Source of the DNA: Acidobacteria bacterium RIFCSPLOWO2_12_FULL_65_11
Lineage (GTDB): Bacteria > Acidobacteriota > Vicinamibacteria > Vicinamibacterales > CAVVIG01
Length of the DNA stretch: 36,842 nt
Assembly: GCA_001767495.1 (NCBI GenBank)
Contig: MELA01000067.1
Span: forward strand, 40,420-77,261
Direction: 5' to 3'
Shown here: positions 30,006-36,842 of the stretch, one piece after another
Layout of the letters: each line of letters begins with the position of its first letter
Position numbering within the stretch: the stretch's first letter is position 1
The notes under the pieces: model-generated
The model's input: only the letters and a program-made list of their open reading frames with translations
Told to the model about the DNA's origin: nothing
The model's database searches: none
Position numbers and translations under genes: made by a program

Positions 30006-30992
30006 ATGGTTCGCCACATCAACGGCCGCCAGCCTTGGATGTTCACGTGTGCTGCGCTGATTGTCCTAGTGGTCGCCGCGCCTGCCACGGCGCAGACGCA
30101 CAGGCTGGGAGGCCTGGTCACCGACGCCGCGGGGAAACCCGTCGAGGGCGCGACGGTGACGATCGCACCGGTCAGCGGCTCCGCCAGGTACCAGGCGAAG
30201 ACCGATAGTAGCGGTCTGTACAACCAGATCGGGCTCATCGGCAATACTGACTACTCTGTGACCGTGACGAAGGACGCGTTGACGGCGACTCGGGTCACGC
30301 GCGTCGTTGGTGGCGCAGTCACACAGCACCGCGCGGATTTCGTGCTCATGGCTGGCAGGCCCGACGGGACCCTTCCCGCAGCGGTCAATGCCGCCGCTGA
30401 GTTCCAGAAGATCTTTACCGAGGGCCTCGACTTGAGCCGCGCGGCCAAGCACGACGAGGCCATCGTGAAGTTCCAGGCTGTCGCCGATATGAGTCCGATA
30501 TGCTCCGACTGCTTCTACAACATCGGGTACTCGCACTTCCAGAAGAAGGACTACGACAAAGCAGAAGCGGCCTACAAGAAGGCGATCGAAATTAAGCCAG
30601 ACTACGCGGACGCGTATTCCGGCCTAGCAACCATCTACAACGTGCAGCGAAAATTCGACCTGGCGGCAACGGCCAGCGCGAAGGCCGCTGAGTTCGGTGC
30701 CGCCAGCGCCGCCGCACCTGGCGCCCTTGGCGGCGCGAACGCCGACGCGCTGTTCAATCAGGGCGTCACGCTCTGGAACGGCGGCAAGATTGCCGATGCC
30801 AAGAAGGCGTTTGAATCGGCGATCGCGGCGAACCCGAACCACGCCGAAGCGCATTATCAGCTCGCCATGGCGCTCATCAACGAAGGCAACCTGAAGGGCG
30901 CGGGGGCGGAGTTTGAAGCGTACTTGAAGCTCGCACCAAACGGGCCCAACGCCGCGCAGGCCAAGGCCATCGCTGCACAGCTACCGAAATAA
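30006..30992 (+). CDS. Secreted TPR protein with carboxypeptidase-regulatory-like domain
   Basis: The 328-residue protein starts at an ATG behind an unusually strong AGGAGGAGG Shine-Dalgarno and has a signal peptide ending APATAQ near residue 30. A beta-sandwich of the CarboxypepD regulatory-like type follows (LGGLVTDAAGKPVEGATV, then TDSSGLYNQI). Four or so TPR units come next, including CFYNIGYSHFQKKDYDKAE and AYKKAIEIKPDYADAYSGLA. An Ala/Gly-rich linker splits the TPR block. It is probably a periplasmic or surface interaction protein. TATAGT at 29986-29991 may be its -10. It is 46 bp past the helicase. Confidence 0.85.
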   Translation: MVRHINGRQPWMFTCAALIVLVVAAPATAQTHRLGGLVTDAAGKPVEGATVTIAPVSGSARYQAKTDSSGLYNQIGLIGNTDYSVTVTKDALTATRVTRVVGGAVTQHRADFVLMAGRPDGTLPAAVNAAAEFQKIFTEGLDLSRAAKHDEAIVKFQAVADMSPICSDCFYNIGYSHFQKKDYDKAEAAYKKAIEIKPDYADAYSGLATIYNVQRKFDLAATASAKAAEFGAASAAAPGALGGANADALFNQGVTLWNGGKIADAKKAFESAIAANPNHAEAHYQLAMALINEGNLKGAGAEFEAYLKLAPNGPNAAQAKAIAAQLPK

Positions 30993-31040
30993 GGCGCCCT
31001 GTGCCAGGGTGAACGAGGCCCGGCCGCAGCGCGCTGCCGA

Positions 31041-31059
31041 GCGGGGTGGGGCCCCCCGC
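31041..31059 (+). repeat. GGGGYGGGGCCCC repeat, copy 5
   Basis: GCGGGG-TGGGGCC-CCCCGC, a 6-bp stem with GGGGTGGGGCCCC, followed by GAGCCTAAGAG and then the yggS ATG at 31072. Confidence 0.75.
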
Positions 31060-31071
31060 GAGCCTAAGAGC

Positions 31072-31779
31072 ATGTTAGATTCCGCCGCGCTTCGCACCCG
31101 GCTGGCTGATGTCCGCGATCGTCTGACGCGGGCCGCCGGCCGGGCCGGACGCGATCCGGCTGGTATCCGCCTCGTCGCGATCTCCAAGACCTTCGACGCC
31201 GACTACGTGCGCGCCGCCGCCGACTGCGGTCAGATCGATTTTGGCGAAAACAAGGTCCAGGAAGCTTTGCAGAAGATGGACCAGACGGCCGATCTGCCGA
31301 TCTGCTGGCATCTGGTCGGCCATCTGCAGTCGAACAAAGCCAAGAAGGCCGGGCTGCGCTTCGATGTCGTGCACTCGATTGACAGCGCCGATCTCGTTAG
31401 CCGGCTCGACGAAGCGGCCGGTGGAGCCCGCCGCTCCCTTCAGCTTCTCGTGCAGGTGGACCTGGCAGGCGAAGCCACGAAGTTCGGCGCGCGCGCGGAG
31501 GGCCTCCCCTCGATCTTCGAAGGGGCACGATCCTGCCGGTCGGCGCGGGTTGTCGGCCTGATGCTGCTGCCGCCGACCGTCGACGACGCGGAGCAGGCGC
31601 GGCCCCATTTCCGGGCGCTCCGTGCGATTCGCGACCGGCTCCTGGCGCGCGGTGTTGACGCAGCGATGCTCGGCGAGCTCTCCATGGGCATGAGCCACGA
31701 TTTCGAGGTGGCCGTCGAGGAAGGGGCCACCATCGTCCGGGTGGGGACGGCGATCTTTGGCCCCCGGACCTGGGTATAA
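31072..31779 (+). CDS. yggS: YggS family pyridoxal-phosphate homeostasis protein
   Basis: YggS-type proteins bind PLP and maintain B6 and amino-acid balance; no catalytic reaction is established. Starting at ATG 31072 the 235-residue barrel has the PLP lysine Lys39 in LVAISKT, FGENKVQEA, WHLVGHLQSNK, and the C-terminal ELSMGMSHDFEVAVEEGATIVRVG with the phosphate-binding residues. The frame is open upstream to 31009, but that part encodes only repeat-derived Arg/Ala/Pro sequence. Its final codons, GTA TAA, overlap a TATAAT. DivIVA follows; yggS next to divIVA-like genes is a familiar arrangement. Confidence 0.93.
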   Translation: MLDSAALRTRLADVRDRLTRAAGRAGRDPAGIRLVAISKTFDADYVRAAADCGQIDFGENKVQEALQKMDQTADLPICWHLVGHLQSNKAKKAGLRFDVVHSIDSADLVSRLDEAAGGARRSLQLLVQVDLAGEATKFGARAEGLPSIFEGARSCRSARVVGLMLLPPTVDDAEQARPHFRALRAIRDRLLARGVDAAMLGELSMGMSHDFEVAVEEGATIVRVGTAIFGPRTWV

Positions 31780-31780
31780 T
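31775..31780 (+). promoter_or_regulatory. Probable -10 element for the DivIVA gene
   Basis: GGTATAATCC overlaps the yggS stop codon exactly as CGTATAATTC overlaps the DUF502 stop at 2404. The start would be near 31787, with a leader of about 53 bases. Confidence 0.4.
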
Positions 31781-31839
31781 CCTTCCCCTGTCGTCAGTGC
31801 ACAGAGCTGCCGATAGCTTCCACGGGAGCACAGACGCCC

Positions 31840-32397
31840 ATGAATGTCAGCCCTCTTGACTTGCGCCAACAGCGCTTTCGGCACTCGTTCCGTGGCTTCG
31901 ACCGGGTCGAGGTGGCCTCGTTTCTCGCCGCCGTCGCCGACGACTACGAGCAGGCGTTACGCGAAACCGACCACCTGCGCCAAGATCTGGCGCGGATGGA
32001 GTCGGTGCTCAACGAGCATCGCGAGCGCGAGAAGGATCTCCGAGCCACGCTCATGACGGCCCAGCGAGTGGCCGACGACATCAAGGCGCAAGCCGACCAG
32101 GAGGCCAAGCGGATCATCCGTGAAGCCGAAGGACGATCGGACCTGCTGCTCGAAAAGGCACAGGCGCGGCTCGAAGACGTCCAGCGCGAGATCGACGGTC
32201 TGAAGCTCAAGCGCAAGGACGTCGAGACGACGGTCGAGGCCATCATCCAGGGCTTGCGCAACACGATCGAGTACGTCCGTGGACAAGATGCGCACGAGCG
32301 CGAGGACAGAATCCTGCTCCACCGCCCGCGACACGCCGAGACGGCCACCTCCGACGCGGATCAAGCCGATCGCCGCCGCCGCCAGAACATTCCTTAA
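31840..32397 (+). CDS. DivIVA domain protein
   Basis: The 185-residue protein begins with the DivIVA lipid-binding opening NVSPLDLRQQRFRHSFRGFD and VEVASFLAAVADDYEQAL. Long coiled-coil helices follow (DLARMESVLNEHREREKDLR and RLEDVQREIDGLKLK), and it ends in a charged tail. DivIVA/GpsB proteins bind curved membrane and recruit division or polar partners. Presence beside yggS and a DUF167 (YggU-like) gene recalls the division-linked yggS-sepF-yggT-divIVA cluster of Gram-positive bacteria, although the LptD above shows a diderm host. The spacing of GGGAG to the ATG is long. Confidence 0.88.
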   Translation: MNVSPLDLRQQRFRHSFRGFDRVEVASFLAAVADDYEQALRETDHLRQDLARMESVLNEHREREKDLRATLMTAQRVADDIKAQADQEAKRIIREAEGRSDLLLEKAQARLEDVQREIDGLKLKRKDVETTVEAIIQGLRNTIEYVRGQDAHEREDRILLHRPRHAETATSDADQADRRRRQNIP

Positions 32398-32398
32398 T

Positions 32399-32422
32399 CG
32401 CGTGGGGCCCCACCCCCACGCG
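32399..32422. repeat. GGGGYGGGGCCCC repeat, copy 6
   Basis: CGCGTGGGG-CCCCAC-CCCCACGCG, a 9-bp stem two bases after the DivIVA stop. On the minus strand it reads GGGGGTGGGGCCCCACGCG followed by ATTAAG. It could slow transcription at the end of the gene. Confidence 0.75.
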
Positions 32423-32450
32423 CAGCCGTCGCTAACGCTCCGGATCCTGA

Positions 32451-32756
32451 TTGCGGCGACCTGCCTTGAATTCGACCATTCGTGACACTGGCGCTGGCGT
32501 CGAACTCGATGTCCGTGTGATTCCTCGCGCCAGGAAAACCGCCGCGGCCGGCATCCGCGACGCCACCCTCGTCATCCGACTGGCGGCGCCGCCCGTTGAA
32601 GGCGCCGCCAACACCGCCCTCGTCACATTTCTCTCAGAAGCGCTTGGCGTGCCGCGCCGCGCCGTGGTCGTTCTCTCCGGGGAGCGGAGCCGTCACAAGC
32701 GCGTCGCGGTCGCCGGCGTCACCGCGGCGCTCGTGCGGGAGCGACTGCTTCTCTGA
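32451..32756 (+). CDS. DUF167 (YggU-like) protein
   Basis: This is a small alpha/beta protein of the widespread DUF167 family, whose function is unknown. The 101-residue frame shows the family core VELDVRVIPRARKTAAAGI, RLAAPPVEGAANTALV, FLSEALGVPRRAV and LSGERSRHKRVAVAGV. The start is uncertain: TTG at 32451 or TTG at 32466, neither with a good Shine-Dalgarno. It ends a plus-strand run and converges on the small membrane protein gene. Confidence 0.85.
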   Translation: MRRPALNSTIRDTGAGVELDVRVIPRARKTAAAGIRDATLVIRLAAPPVEGAANTALVTFLSEALGVPRRAVVVLSGERSRHKRVAVAGVTAALVRERLLL

Positions 32757-32778
32757 AATTGTGGCGTCCGCTGCTGCC

Positions 32779-33120
32779 TTACGGAAGCGTCGATGTCGGT
32801 ATGTCCAGATGAACAGTGAACGGGAACGTATACGCGTACCTGGGGAAGATCTCAACAGTCTGCTCATACGATCCGTCGACGATCGTGCGAGTGTTTTCGC
32901 GCCGGATCTTCAGGCTGTCGCCAGAGAGCGGAATGTCGGACTGCGCCGCCAGATCCAAGATTCGCTTCCGGATCTCCGCGTCGGTCTTGGTGCCACGGTA
33001 CTGTATCGTTCCACGAACCGAATCCTCGAACCTATAGAAGGTCAGGTAGACGGACCCGGCGCGCCAAGCCGCGTTCGCGAGAAGGACAACGATGACCAGC
33101 TTCAGGATGAACTTGATCAT
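32779..33120 (-). CDS. Small membrane-anchored protein of unknown function
   Basis: The 113-residue product begins with one hydrophobic helix (MIKFILKLVIVVLLANAAWR) and continues as a soluble domain. That domain has TFYRFEDSVRGTIQYRGTKT, a DAEIRKRILDLAAQ helix and VEIFPRYAYTFPFTVHLDI strands. The layout resembles small DUF4845-like anchored proteins often found beside lepB, but I cannot assign a family with confidence. The ATG at 33120 is chosen over an upstream frame opening at 33147 because it starts the helix. It lies 54 bp after lepB and may share its transcript. Confidence 0.7.
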   Translation of the reverse strand: MIKFILKLVIVVLLANAAWRAGSVYLTFYRFEDSVRGTIQYRGTKTDAEIRKRILDLAAQSDIPLSGDSLKIRRENTRTIVDGSYEQTVEIFPRYAYTFPFTVHLDIPTSTLP

Positions 33121-33174
33121 GCAGCCTCCATAATCTGCAATTCGCAATCCGCCATCAGCAATTCACCTACTCGC

Positions 33175-33813
33175 TCAGTGAATCACCCGCAGCAGGCGGC
33201 TCCATCGCGTCCGCGTGAAGCTGTCGTCATCGTACGACCAATAGATGAGCAGCGCTTTGCCCTTGATGTACTCGCGCGGCAGGAACCCCCAGTAGCGGCT
33301 GTCCTGTGAGTTGTCGCGGTTGTCGCCCATGACAAAGTACTGGTTGGGCGGAACGGTTACCGGGCCGTACCGTTCCCTCAAGTCTGATGAGATCACTTCG
33401 TGAAATCCCGACGCATCGCCCGGCCCCTCGAGGAAGTGGACATAGGGCTCGTCGAGCACGCTGCCGTCGATCGAGACCTTCTTTTCCCGGAGCTCGACCG
33501 TCTCGCCCGGCAGGCCGATCACGCGTTTGATGAAATCGCGCTCGGGCTCCTCCGGGTACTTGAAGACGACGATATCGCCCCGATTGATGGTGCCGATCGG
33601 CAGCAGCGCCCGCTCGACGCCAGACGCTGACGGGCCGAAGACGAACTTGTTCACCAGTAGATGATCGCCGATGAGCAGATTGTTCTCCATCGAGCCGGTC
33701 GGAATCTTGAACGCCTGGACGACAAACGTACGGATGAAGAGCGCCAGAATCACCGCAATCACGATCGATTCGAAGTATTCGCGGACGACGGACTTCTTGA
33801 ACGGCTCGGGCAT
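33175..33813 (-). CDS. lepB: Signal peptidase I
   Basis: LepB cuts signal peptides from exported proteins at the inner membrane. The 212-residue protein has one N-terminal helix (about residues 14-32). The catalytic Ser41 is in IPTGSME and Lys97 in RDFIKRVIGLPGE, and the box GDNRDNSQDSR lies near the C-terminus. The ATG at 33813 fits the standard start. An open frame upstream lies antisense-like within lepA and is arginine-rich. It follows lepA by 11 bases, the classic lepA-lepB operon. Confidence 0.96.
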   Translation of the reverse strand: MPEPFKKSVVREYFESIVIAVILALFIRTFVVQAFKIPTGSMENNLLIGDHLLVNKFVFGPSASGVERALLPIGTINRGDIVVFKYPEEPERDFIKRVIGLPGETVELREKKVSIDGSVLDEPYVHFLEGPGDASGFHEVISSDLRERYGPVTVPPNQYFVMGDNRDNSQDSRYWGFLPREYIKGKALLIYWSYDDDSFTRTRWSRLLRVIH

Positions 33814-33824
33814 GGTGCGTGCGG

Positions 33825-35630
33825 CTACTCCTCTGTCCCCATTTTCAGCACGGCCAGGAAGGCCTCTTGCGGGATCTCGACGCGGCCGACCCGCTTCATC
33901 CGCTTCTTGCCTTCCTTTTGCTTCTCGAGCAGCTTCCGCTTCCGTGTGATGTCGCCGCCGTAACACTTCGCGAGCACGTTCTTCCGGAGTGCCGAGACCG
34001 TCTCACGCGCGATGACCCGGCTGCCGATCGCGGCCTGAATCGCCACCTCGAACATCTGCCGCGGGATGAGCTCGCGCATCTTCGCCGCCAGCGCCCGCCC
34101 GCGCTCGTACGCCGTGTCGCGATGCACGATGATCGAGAGCGCATCGACCGGTTCGCCGTTCACGAGAATATCGAGCTTCACGAGCGGCGACGGCCAGTAC
34201 CCCGTCACATGATAGTCGAGCGATGCGTACCCGCGCGACAGCGTCTTCAGCCTGTCGTAGAAATCCAGCACGACCTCGTTGAACGGCAGCTCGTACGTGA
34301 TGAGTACCCGGTCCGACGCCACGTACTCCAGCGACTTCTGCACGCCCCGCTTGTCCTGACACAACTGCAGGATCCCGCCCACGTGCTCGGCCGGCGTCAG
34401 AATCATCGCGGTAATCACGGGTTCCTCAATCTTGCCGATCCGGCCGGCCTCAGGGAGCTTCGCCGGGCTGTCGATCTCCTCCACACGCCCGTCGGTGGTC
34501 GTCACCCGGTACAACACGCCTGGCGCCGTGGTCACCAGGTCCATGTTGAACTCGCGCTCGAGCCGTTCTTGCACGATATCCATGTGGAGCAGGCCGAGAA
34601 AGCCACAGCGAAAGCCGAAGCCAAGCGCGGCGGAGGTCTCCGGCTCGTAGAAAAACGACGCATCGTTCAGGCGCAGCTTCTCGAGCGCGTCCCGCAGCTC
34701 GGGATACTCATGACCTTCTACGGGGTAGAGGCCCGCAAACACCATCGGCTTGAGCTCTTTGAAGCCGGGGAATGGCGCGGCAGCCGGACGCGCGGTCTCG
34801 GTGATCGTGTCGCCGATCTTCGCGTCGCTGATCTTCTTGATGTTGGCGACGAGGAACCCGACCTCGCCGACGCCCAACTCCGTGGCCGGGACCGCCTTCG
34901 GCGTGAAGTAGCCAACCTGTTCGGCGTCGTAGTCCTGGCCCTCGGCCATCAGGCGGATGCGCATGCCCGGACGAAGGACCCCGTCAATCACGCGGACAAC
35001 GATGACGACGCCGCGGTAGGGGTCGTACCAGGAATCAAAGATCAAGGCCTTGAGCGGCGCTTCAGGATCGCCGGCTGGCGGCGGCAGCCGGTGCACGATC
35101 GCCTCGAGGATCTCCGGCACGCCCGTGCCCTGCTTGGCGCTCGCCAAAATGGCCCCCGCTCCGTCCAGCCCGATGATCTCCTCGATTTGACGCCGCGCCT
35201 CCTCGGGCTGGGCGCCAGGAAGATCGATCTTGTTGATGACAGGAATAATCTCGAGATTGTCGTTGACGGCGAGATAGGCGTTGGCGAGCGTCTGCGCCTC
35301 GACTCCCTGGGACGCGTCGACCAGCAGCAGCGCGCCTTCGCACGCGGCCAGCGAACGCGTGACCTCGTACGAGAAATCCACGTGCCCGGGCGTGTCGATC
35401 AGATTGAGGACGTACGGCTGGCCCTCCGTCGATGTGTAGTTGAGCCGGACCGGATGCGCCTTGATCGTGATGCCGCGCTCGCGCTCGAGGTCCATGCTGT
35501 CGAGGACTTGCGCTTCCATCTCGCGCGCCTGGAGCGCGCCGGTCAGCTCGAGGAAGCGGTCAGCCAGCGTCGACTTCCCGTGGTCGATGTGCGCGATGAC
35601 CGAGAAATTACGAATACGTTGTGGGTCCAC
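33825..35630 (-). CDS. lepA: Elongation factor 4 (LepA)
   Basis: LepA is a ribosomal GTPase that acts in translation and 30S biogenesis. The 601-residue protein has G1 AHIDHGKST (residues 13-21), G2 RGIT, G3 DTPGHVDF, G4 NKID, and the LepA-specific C-terminal domain with [15 protein letters not shown] and VLAKCYGGD. The GTG at 35630 gives the standard [15 protein letters not shown] opening. The start shares one base with the vapC stop (TAGTG), so lepA may be translated downstream of the toxin-antitoxin genes; an alternative ATG at 35675 lies inside vapC. Confidence 0.97.
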   Translation of the reverse strand: MDPQRIRNFSVIAHIDHGKSTLADRFLELTGALQAREMEAQVLDSMDLERERGITIKAHPVRLNYTSTEGQPYVLNLIDTPGHVDFSYEVTRSLAACEGALLLVDASQGVEAQTLANAYLAVNDNLEIIPVINKIDLPGAQPEEARRQIEEIIGLDGAGAILASAKQGTGVPEILEAIVHRLPPPAGDPEAPLKALIFDSWYDPYRGVVIVVRVIDGVLRPGMRIRLMAEGQDYDAEQVGYFTPKAVPATELGVGEVGFLVANIKKISDAKIGDTITETARPAAAPFPGFKELKPMVFAGLYPVEGHEYPELRDALEKLRLNDASFFYEPETSAALGFGFRCGFLGLLHMDIVQERLEREFNMDLVTTAPGVLYRVTTTDGRVEEIDSPAKLPEAGRIGKIEEPVITAMILTPAEHVGGILQLCQDKRGVQKSLEYVASDRVLITYELPFNEVVLDFYDRLKTLSRGYASLDYHVTGYWPSPLVKLDILVNGEPVDALSIIVHRDTAYERGRALAAKMRELIPRQMFEVAIQAAIGSRVIARETVSALRKNVLAKCYGGDITRKRKLLEKQKEGKKRMKRVGRVEIPQEAFLAVLKMGTEE

Positions 35631-36043
35631 TACCGGATGACTTCGATTCTGATCGCAAGACGCAGCGATCGCCATGCCCGATCGGTCGTGAAGACCGGCA
35701 GACGGTGCAGGCGGCCAAGCGCGAGGCAGGCTCGATCGGCGAGTGAAAGACCGAGCGACTTGGTCCGCGTTCTCAAGCGCGCCGTCTCGACCGCTTGATC
35801 TTCATCGTACGGCCAGATCGTCAGCGTGCCGATCGCCTCGACTTGGGCCTTGAGGCGGCGCACCCCGACGTCGACCGAATCCCCGCGCTCCACCATCCCC
35901 GACAGCGTCTCAGCCCAGTTGACCGTGCTGATCAACGCGCCGCGCCGGAGCACGGGCTCCACGCGATCCGCGCCGATCTCGTCGTACACGAGGGCCAAGA
36001 GCGCCGACGCGTCGAGCACGCCGCCCTGCCCGCCGCCGTTCAT
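35630..36043 (-). CDS. VapC-like PIN-domain toxin
   Basis: The 137-residue PIN-domain RNase has the four acidic active-site residues: Asp11 ([11 protein letters not shown]), Glu45 (NWAETLSG), Asp103 ([10 protein letters not shown]) and Asp121 (VFTTDRAW). VapC toxins cut tRNA or rRNA; the target here is unknown. The ATG at 36043 overlaps the antitoxin stop as ATGA. Its own stop overlaps the lepA GTG. Intact motifs suggest a working toxin. Confidence 0.92.
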   Translation of the reverse strand: MNGGGQGGVLDASALLALVYDEIGADRVEPVLRRGALISTVNWAETLSGMVERGDSVDVGVRRLKAQVEAIGTLTIWPYDEDQAVETARLRTRTKSLGLSLADRACLALGRLHRLPVFTTDRAWRSLRLAIRIEVIR

Positions 36044-36432
36044 TTCCCGGCCTTCCGCAAGCGCGCGTCCCACTCCCGAAATTTCCGATCCTCCATCCGC
36101 GCTTCGCGCCGGCGCTCGGCAATCAGCTGGTCGCTGGCCAGCCGGCCCGGTCTCGCCAGATGCTTGAACATGCCGCGCAGGCGGCCGATCGCCACCTCGC
36201 GCGTCTGGAGTACCAGACTTCCGTCCTCCTCAAGGGTGAGCGAGACGCGGTCGCCGTCCCGGATCTTGAGCGTGTCCCGCACCTCGACCGGCAGCACGAA
36301 CCGGCCGCGATCGGTCACGGTCACGTGGTAGACGACCGGCGACTGCCTCGACTGACTCGCCGCCGGCTTGTACGCGACCGCCGCTTCGCTCGCACGGCTC
36401 GGCCGCCGCCGCTTGATCTTGTACGCCACCAT
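36040..36432 (-). CDS. AbrB/VapB-type antitoxin
   Basis: The 130-residue protein contains a swapped-hairpin AbrB DNA-binding domain (YHVTVTDRGRFVLPVEV, then RDGDRVSLTLEEDGSLVL) at about residues 35-80. A helical C-terminal arm follows that should bind VapC. The first 33 residues form an unusual basic, serine-rich extension (KIKRRRPSR). The ATG at 36432 is assumed; a shorter protein starting nearer the AbrB domain is possible. It should repress its own promoter. Confidence 0.87.
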   Translation of the reverse strand: MVAYKIKRRRPSRASEAAVAYKPAASQSRQSPVVYHVTVTDRGRFVLPVEVRDTLKIRDGDRVSLTLEEDGSLVLQTREVAIGRLRGMFKHLARPGRLASDQLIAERRREARMEDRKFREWDARLRKAGK

Positions 36433-36441
36433 GATTCCCGC

Positions 36442-36471
36442 ATCCTACCATCGTCTTGGCCAGGTGGGCAA
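36442..36471 (-). promoter_or_regulatory. Possible promoter for vapB-vapC
   Basis: On the minus strand TTGCCC (36471-36466) and TAGGAT (36447-36442) are separated by 18 bases. The predicted start lies about three bases before the ATG. TTCCCAC occurs twice on the plus strand just upstream of the -35 element and might be an operator half-site. Confidence 0.4.
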
Positions 36472-36551
36472 TATCAGTGTGACTTCCCACACGAGTCGCC
36501 TATTTCCCACTAACGTCGTGCTTGCGGGTAAACGGAGAATCTTTGGCGAGG

Positions 36552-36842
36552 TTACCGTGCTTCGACAGGTCGATACGTCTGCGGGTACTCGGGACCGATG
36601 TACTCGGCGCGCGGGCGAATCAGCCGGTTGTTCGCGTACTGCTCCAGCACGTGCGCGGTCCATCCCGAAACGCGGCTTACCGCGAATATCGGCGTGAAGA
36701 GATCGGTCTTGATGCCGAGTGAGTGGTAGGTCGACGCCGAGTAGAAGTCGACGTTCGGATTGAGCTTCTTTTCGGCCTTGACCACGGCCTCGATGCGCTC
36801 GGACATCTCGTACCAGATCGGCTCGCCGGCACGCTGGCCCAG
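36552..36842 (-). CDS. gltA: Citrate synthase (5' part missing)
   Basis: The frame enters from the right edge and gives the last 96 residues of citrate synthase, which condenses acetyl-CoA and oxaloacetate. Landmarks are KLNPNVDFYSAS with the catalytic Asp, GIKTDLFTPIFAVSRVSGW, AHVLEQYANNRLIRPRAEY and a typical C-terminus ending in YRPVEAR. The stop at 36552 lies 120 bp upstream of vapB. Confidence 0.96.
   Translation of the reverse strand: MGQRAGEPIWYEMSERIEAVVKAEKKLNPNVDFYSASTYHSLGIKTDLFTPIFAVSRVSGWTAHVLEQYANNRLIRPRAEYIGPEYPQTYRPVEAR

Noticed and set aside
32399-32422. Stem-loop after divIVA as a Rho-independent terminator
   Set aside because: There is no T-run, and the same stem occurs in coding and promoter regions, so it is listed as a repeat.
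33819-35798. 659-codon frame on the plus strand
   Set aside because: Antisense shadow of lepA, rich in Arg, His and Asp, without domain signatures.

Overview
The window is a dense, high-GC, mostly housekeeping stretch of a diderm (outer-membrane) bacterial chromosome. LptD, the Rmd-like sugar reductase, the signal-peptide-bearing TPR proteins and a lipoprotein point to an LPS-making envelope. Gene content and order (tgt-yajC-secD-secF, accD-folC-lptD, rpiB-glyA, lepA-lepB, a divergent proton pyrophosphatase) and the style of the dispersed GC-rich repeats fit Acidobacteriota, perhaps a Vicinamibacteria relative. That placement is inference; no rRNA is present. No tRNA, rRNA, CRISPR array, insertion sequence or prophage was seen.

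Layout. (1) Positions 1-8034, all on the minus strand: tgt, yajC, secD, secF, uppP, a DUF502 membrane protein and the membrane pyrophosphatase hppA, cut by the left edge. (2) 8166-10363, plus: ddl translationally coupled to a secreted TPR protein. (3) 10400-10624: a self-contained unit of consensus promoter, 16-residue lysine-rich peptide and perfect hairpin terminator. (4) 10661-12835, minus: a HEAT-repeat/cyclophilin fusion lipoprotein, divergent from (5) 12872-19148, plus: deoxynucleoside kinase, accD, folC, lptD and an Rmd-like reductase. (6) 19149-21476: an accessory island holding one intact Phd/RelE toxin-antitoxin pair with a readable promoter and operator, a DUF2442 gene, and decayed remains of another Phd antitoxin, a MazF toxin, a secreted protein and a radical-SAM protein. 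(7) 21477-26019: htpX, a proline-rich secreted protein, thiC behind a TPP riboswitch, and an RlmI-like rRNA methyltransferase. (8) 26085-32756, plus: rpiB, glyA, a DinG-type Fe-S helicase, a secreted TPR protein, yggS, a DivIVA-like protein and a DUF167 protein. (9) 32779-36842, minus: a small membrane-anchored protein, lepB, lepA, vapC, vapB and the 3' end of citrate synthase.

How the genes work together. A large share serves the envelope: Sec export (YajC/SecDF, LepB), undecaprenyl phosphate recycling and D-Ala-D-Ala supply (UppP, Ddl), LPS assembly (LptD, Rmd-like), membrane quality control (HtpX), proton pumping (HppA) and polar or septal organisation (DivIVA). The rest covers one-carbon, thiamine, folate and fatty-acid metabolism (GlyA, ThiC, FolC, AccD) and translation or RNA modification (LepA, Tgt, RlmI-like).

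Two features no gene list captures stand out. First, there are two families of short dispersed stem-loop repeats: a GGGGYGGGGCCCC family with six copies, one inserted in frame in the helicase gene and one forming the AccD tail, and a GTCCGGCT/AGCCGGAC family with four copies, one supplying the rpiB stop codon. Second, -10-like hexamers recur only 6-9 bases before GTG/TTG start codons that lack a Shine-Dalgarno, suggesting several leaderless mRNAs.
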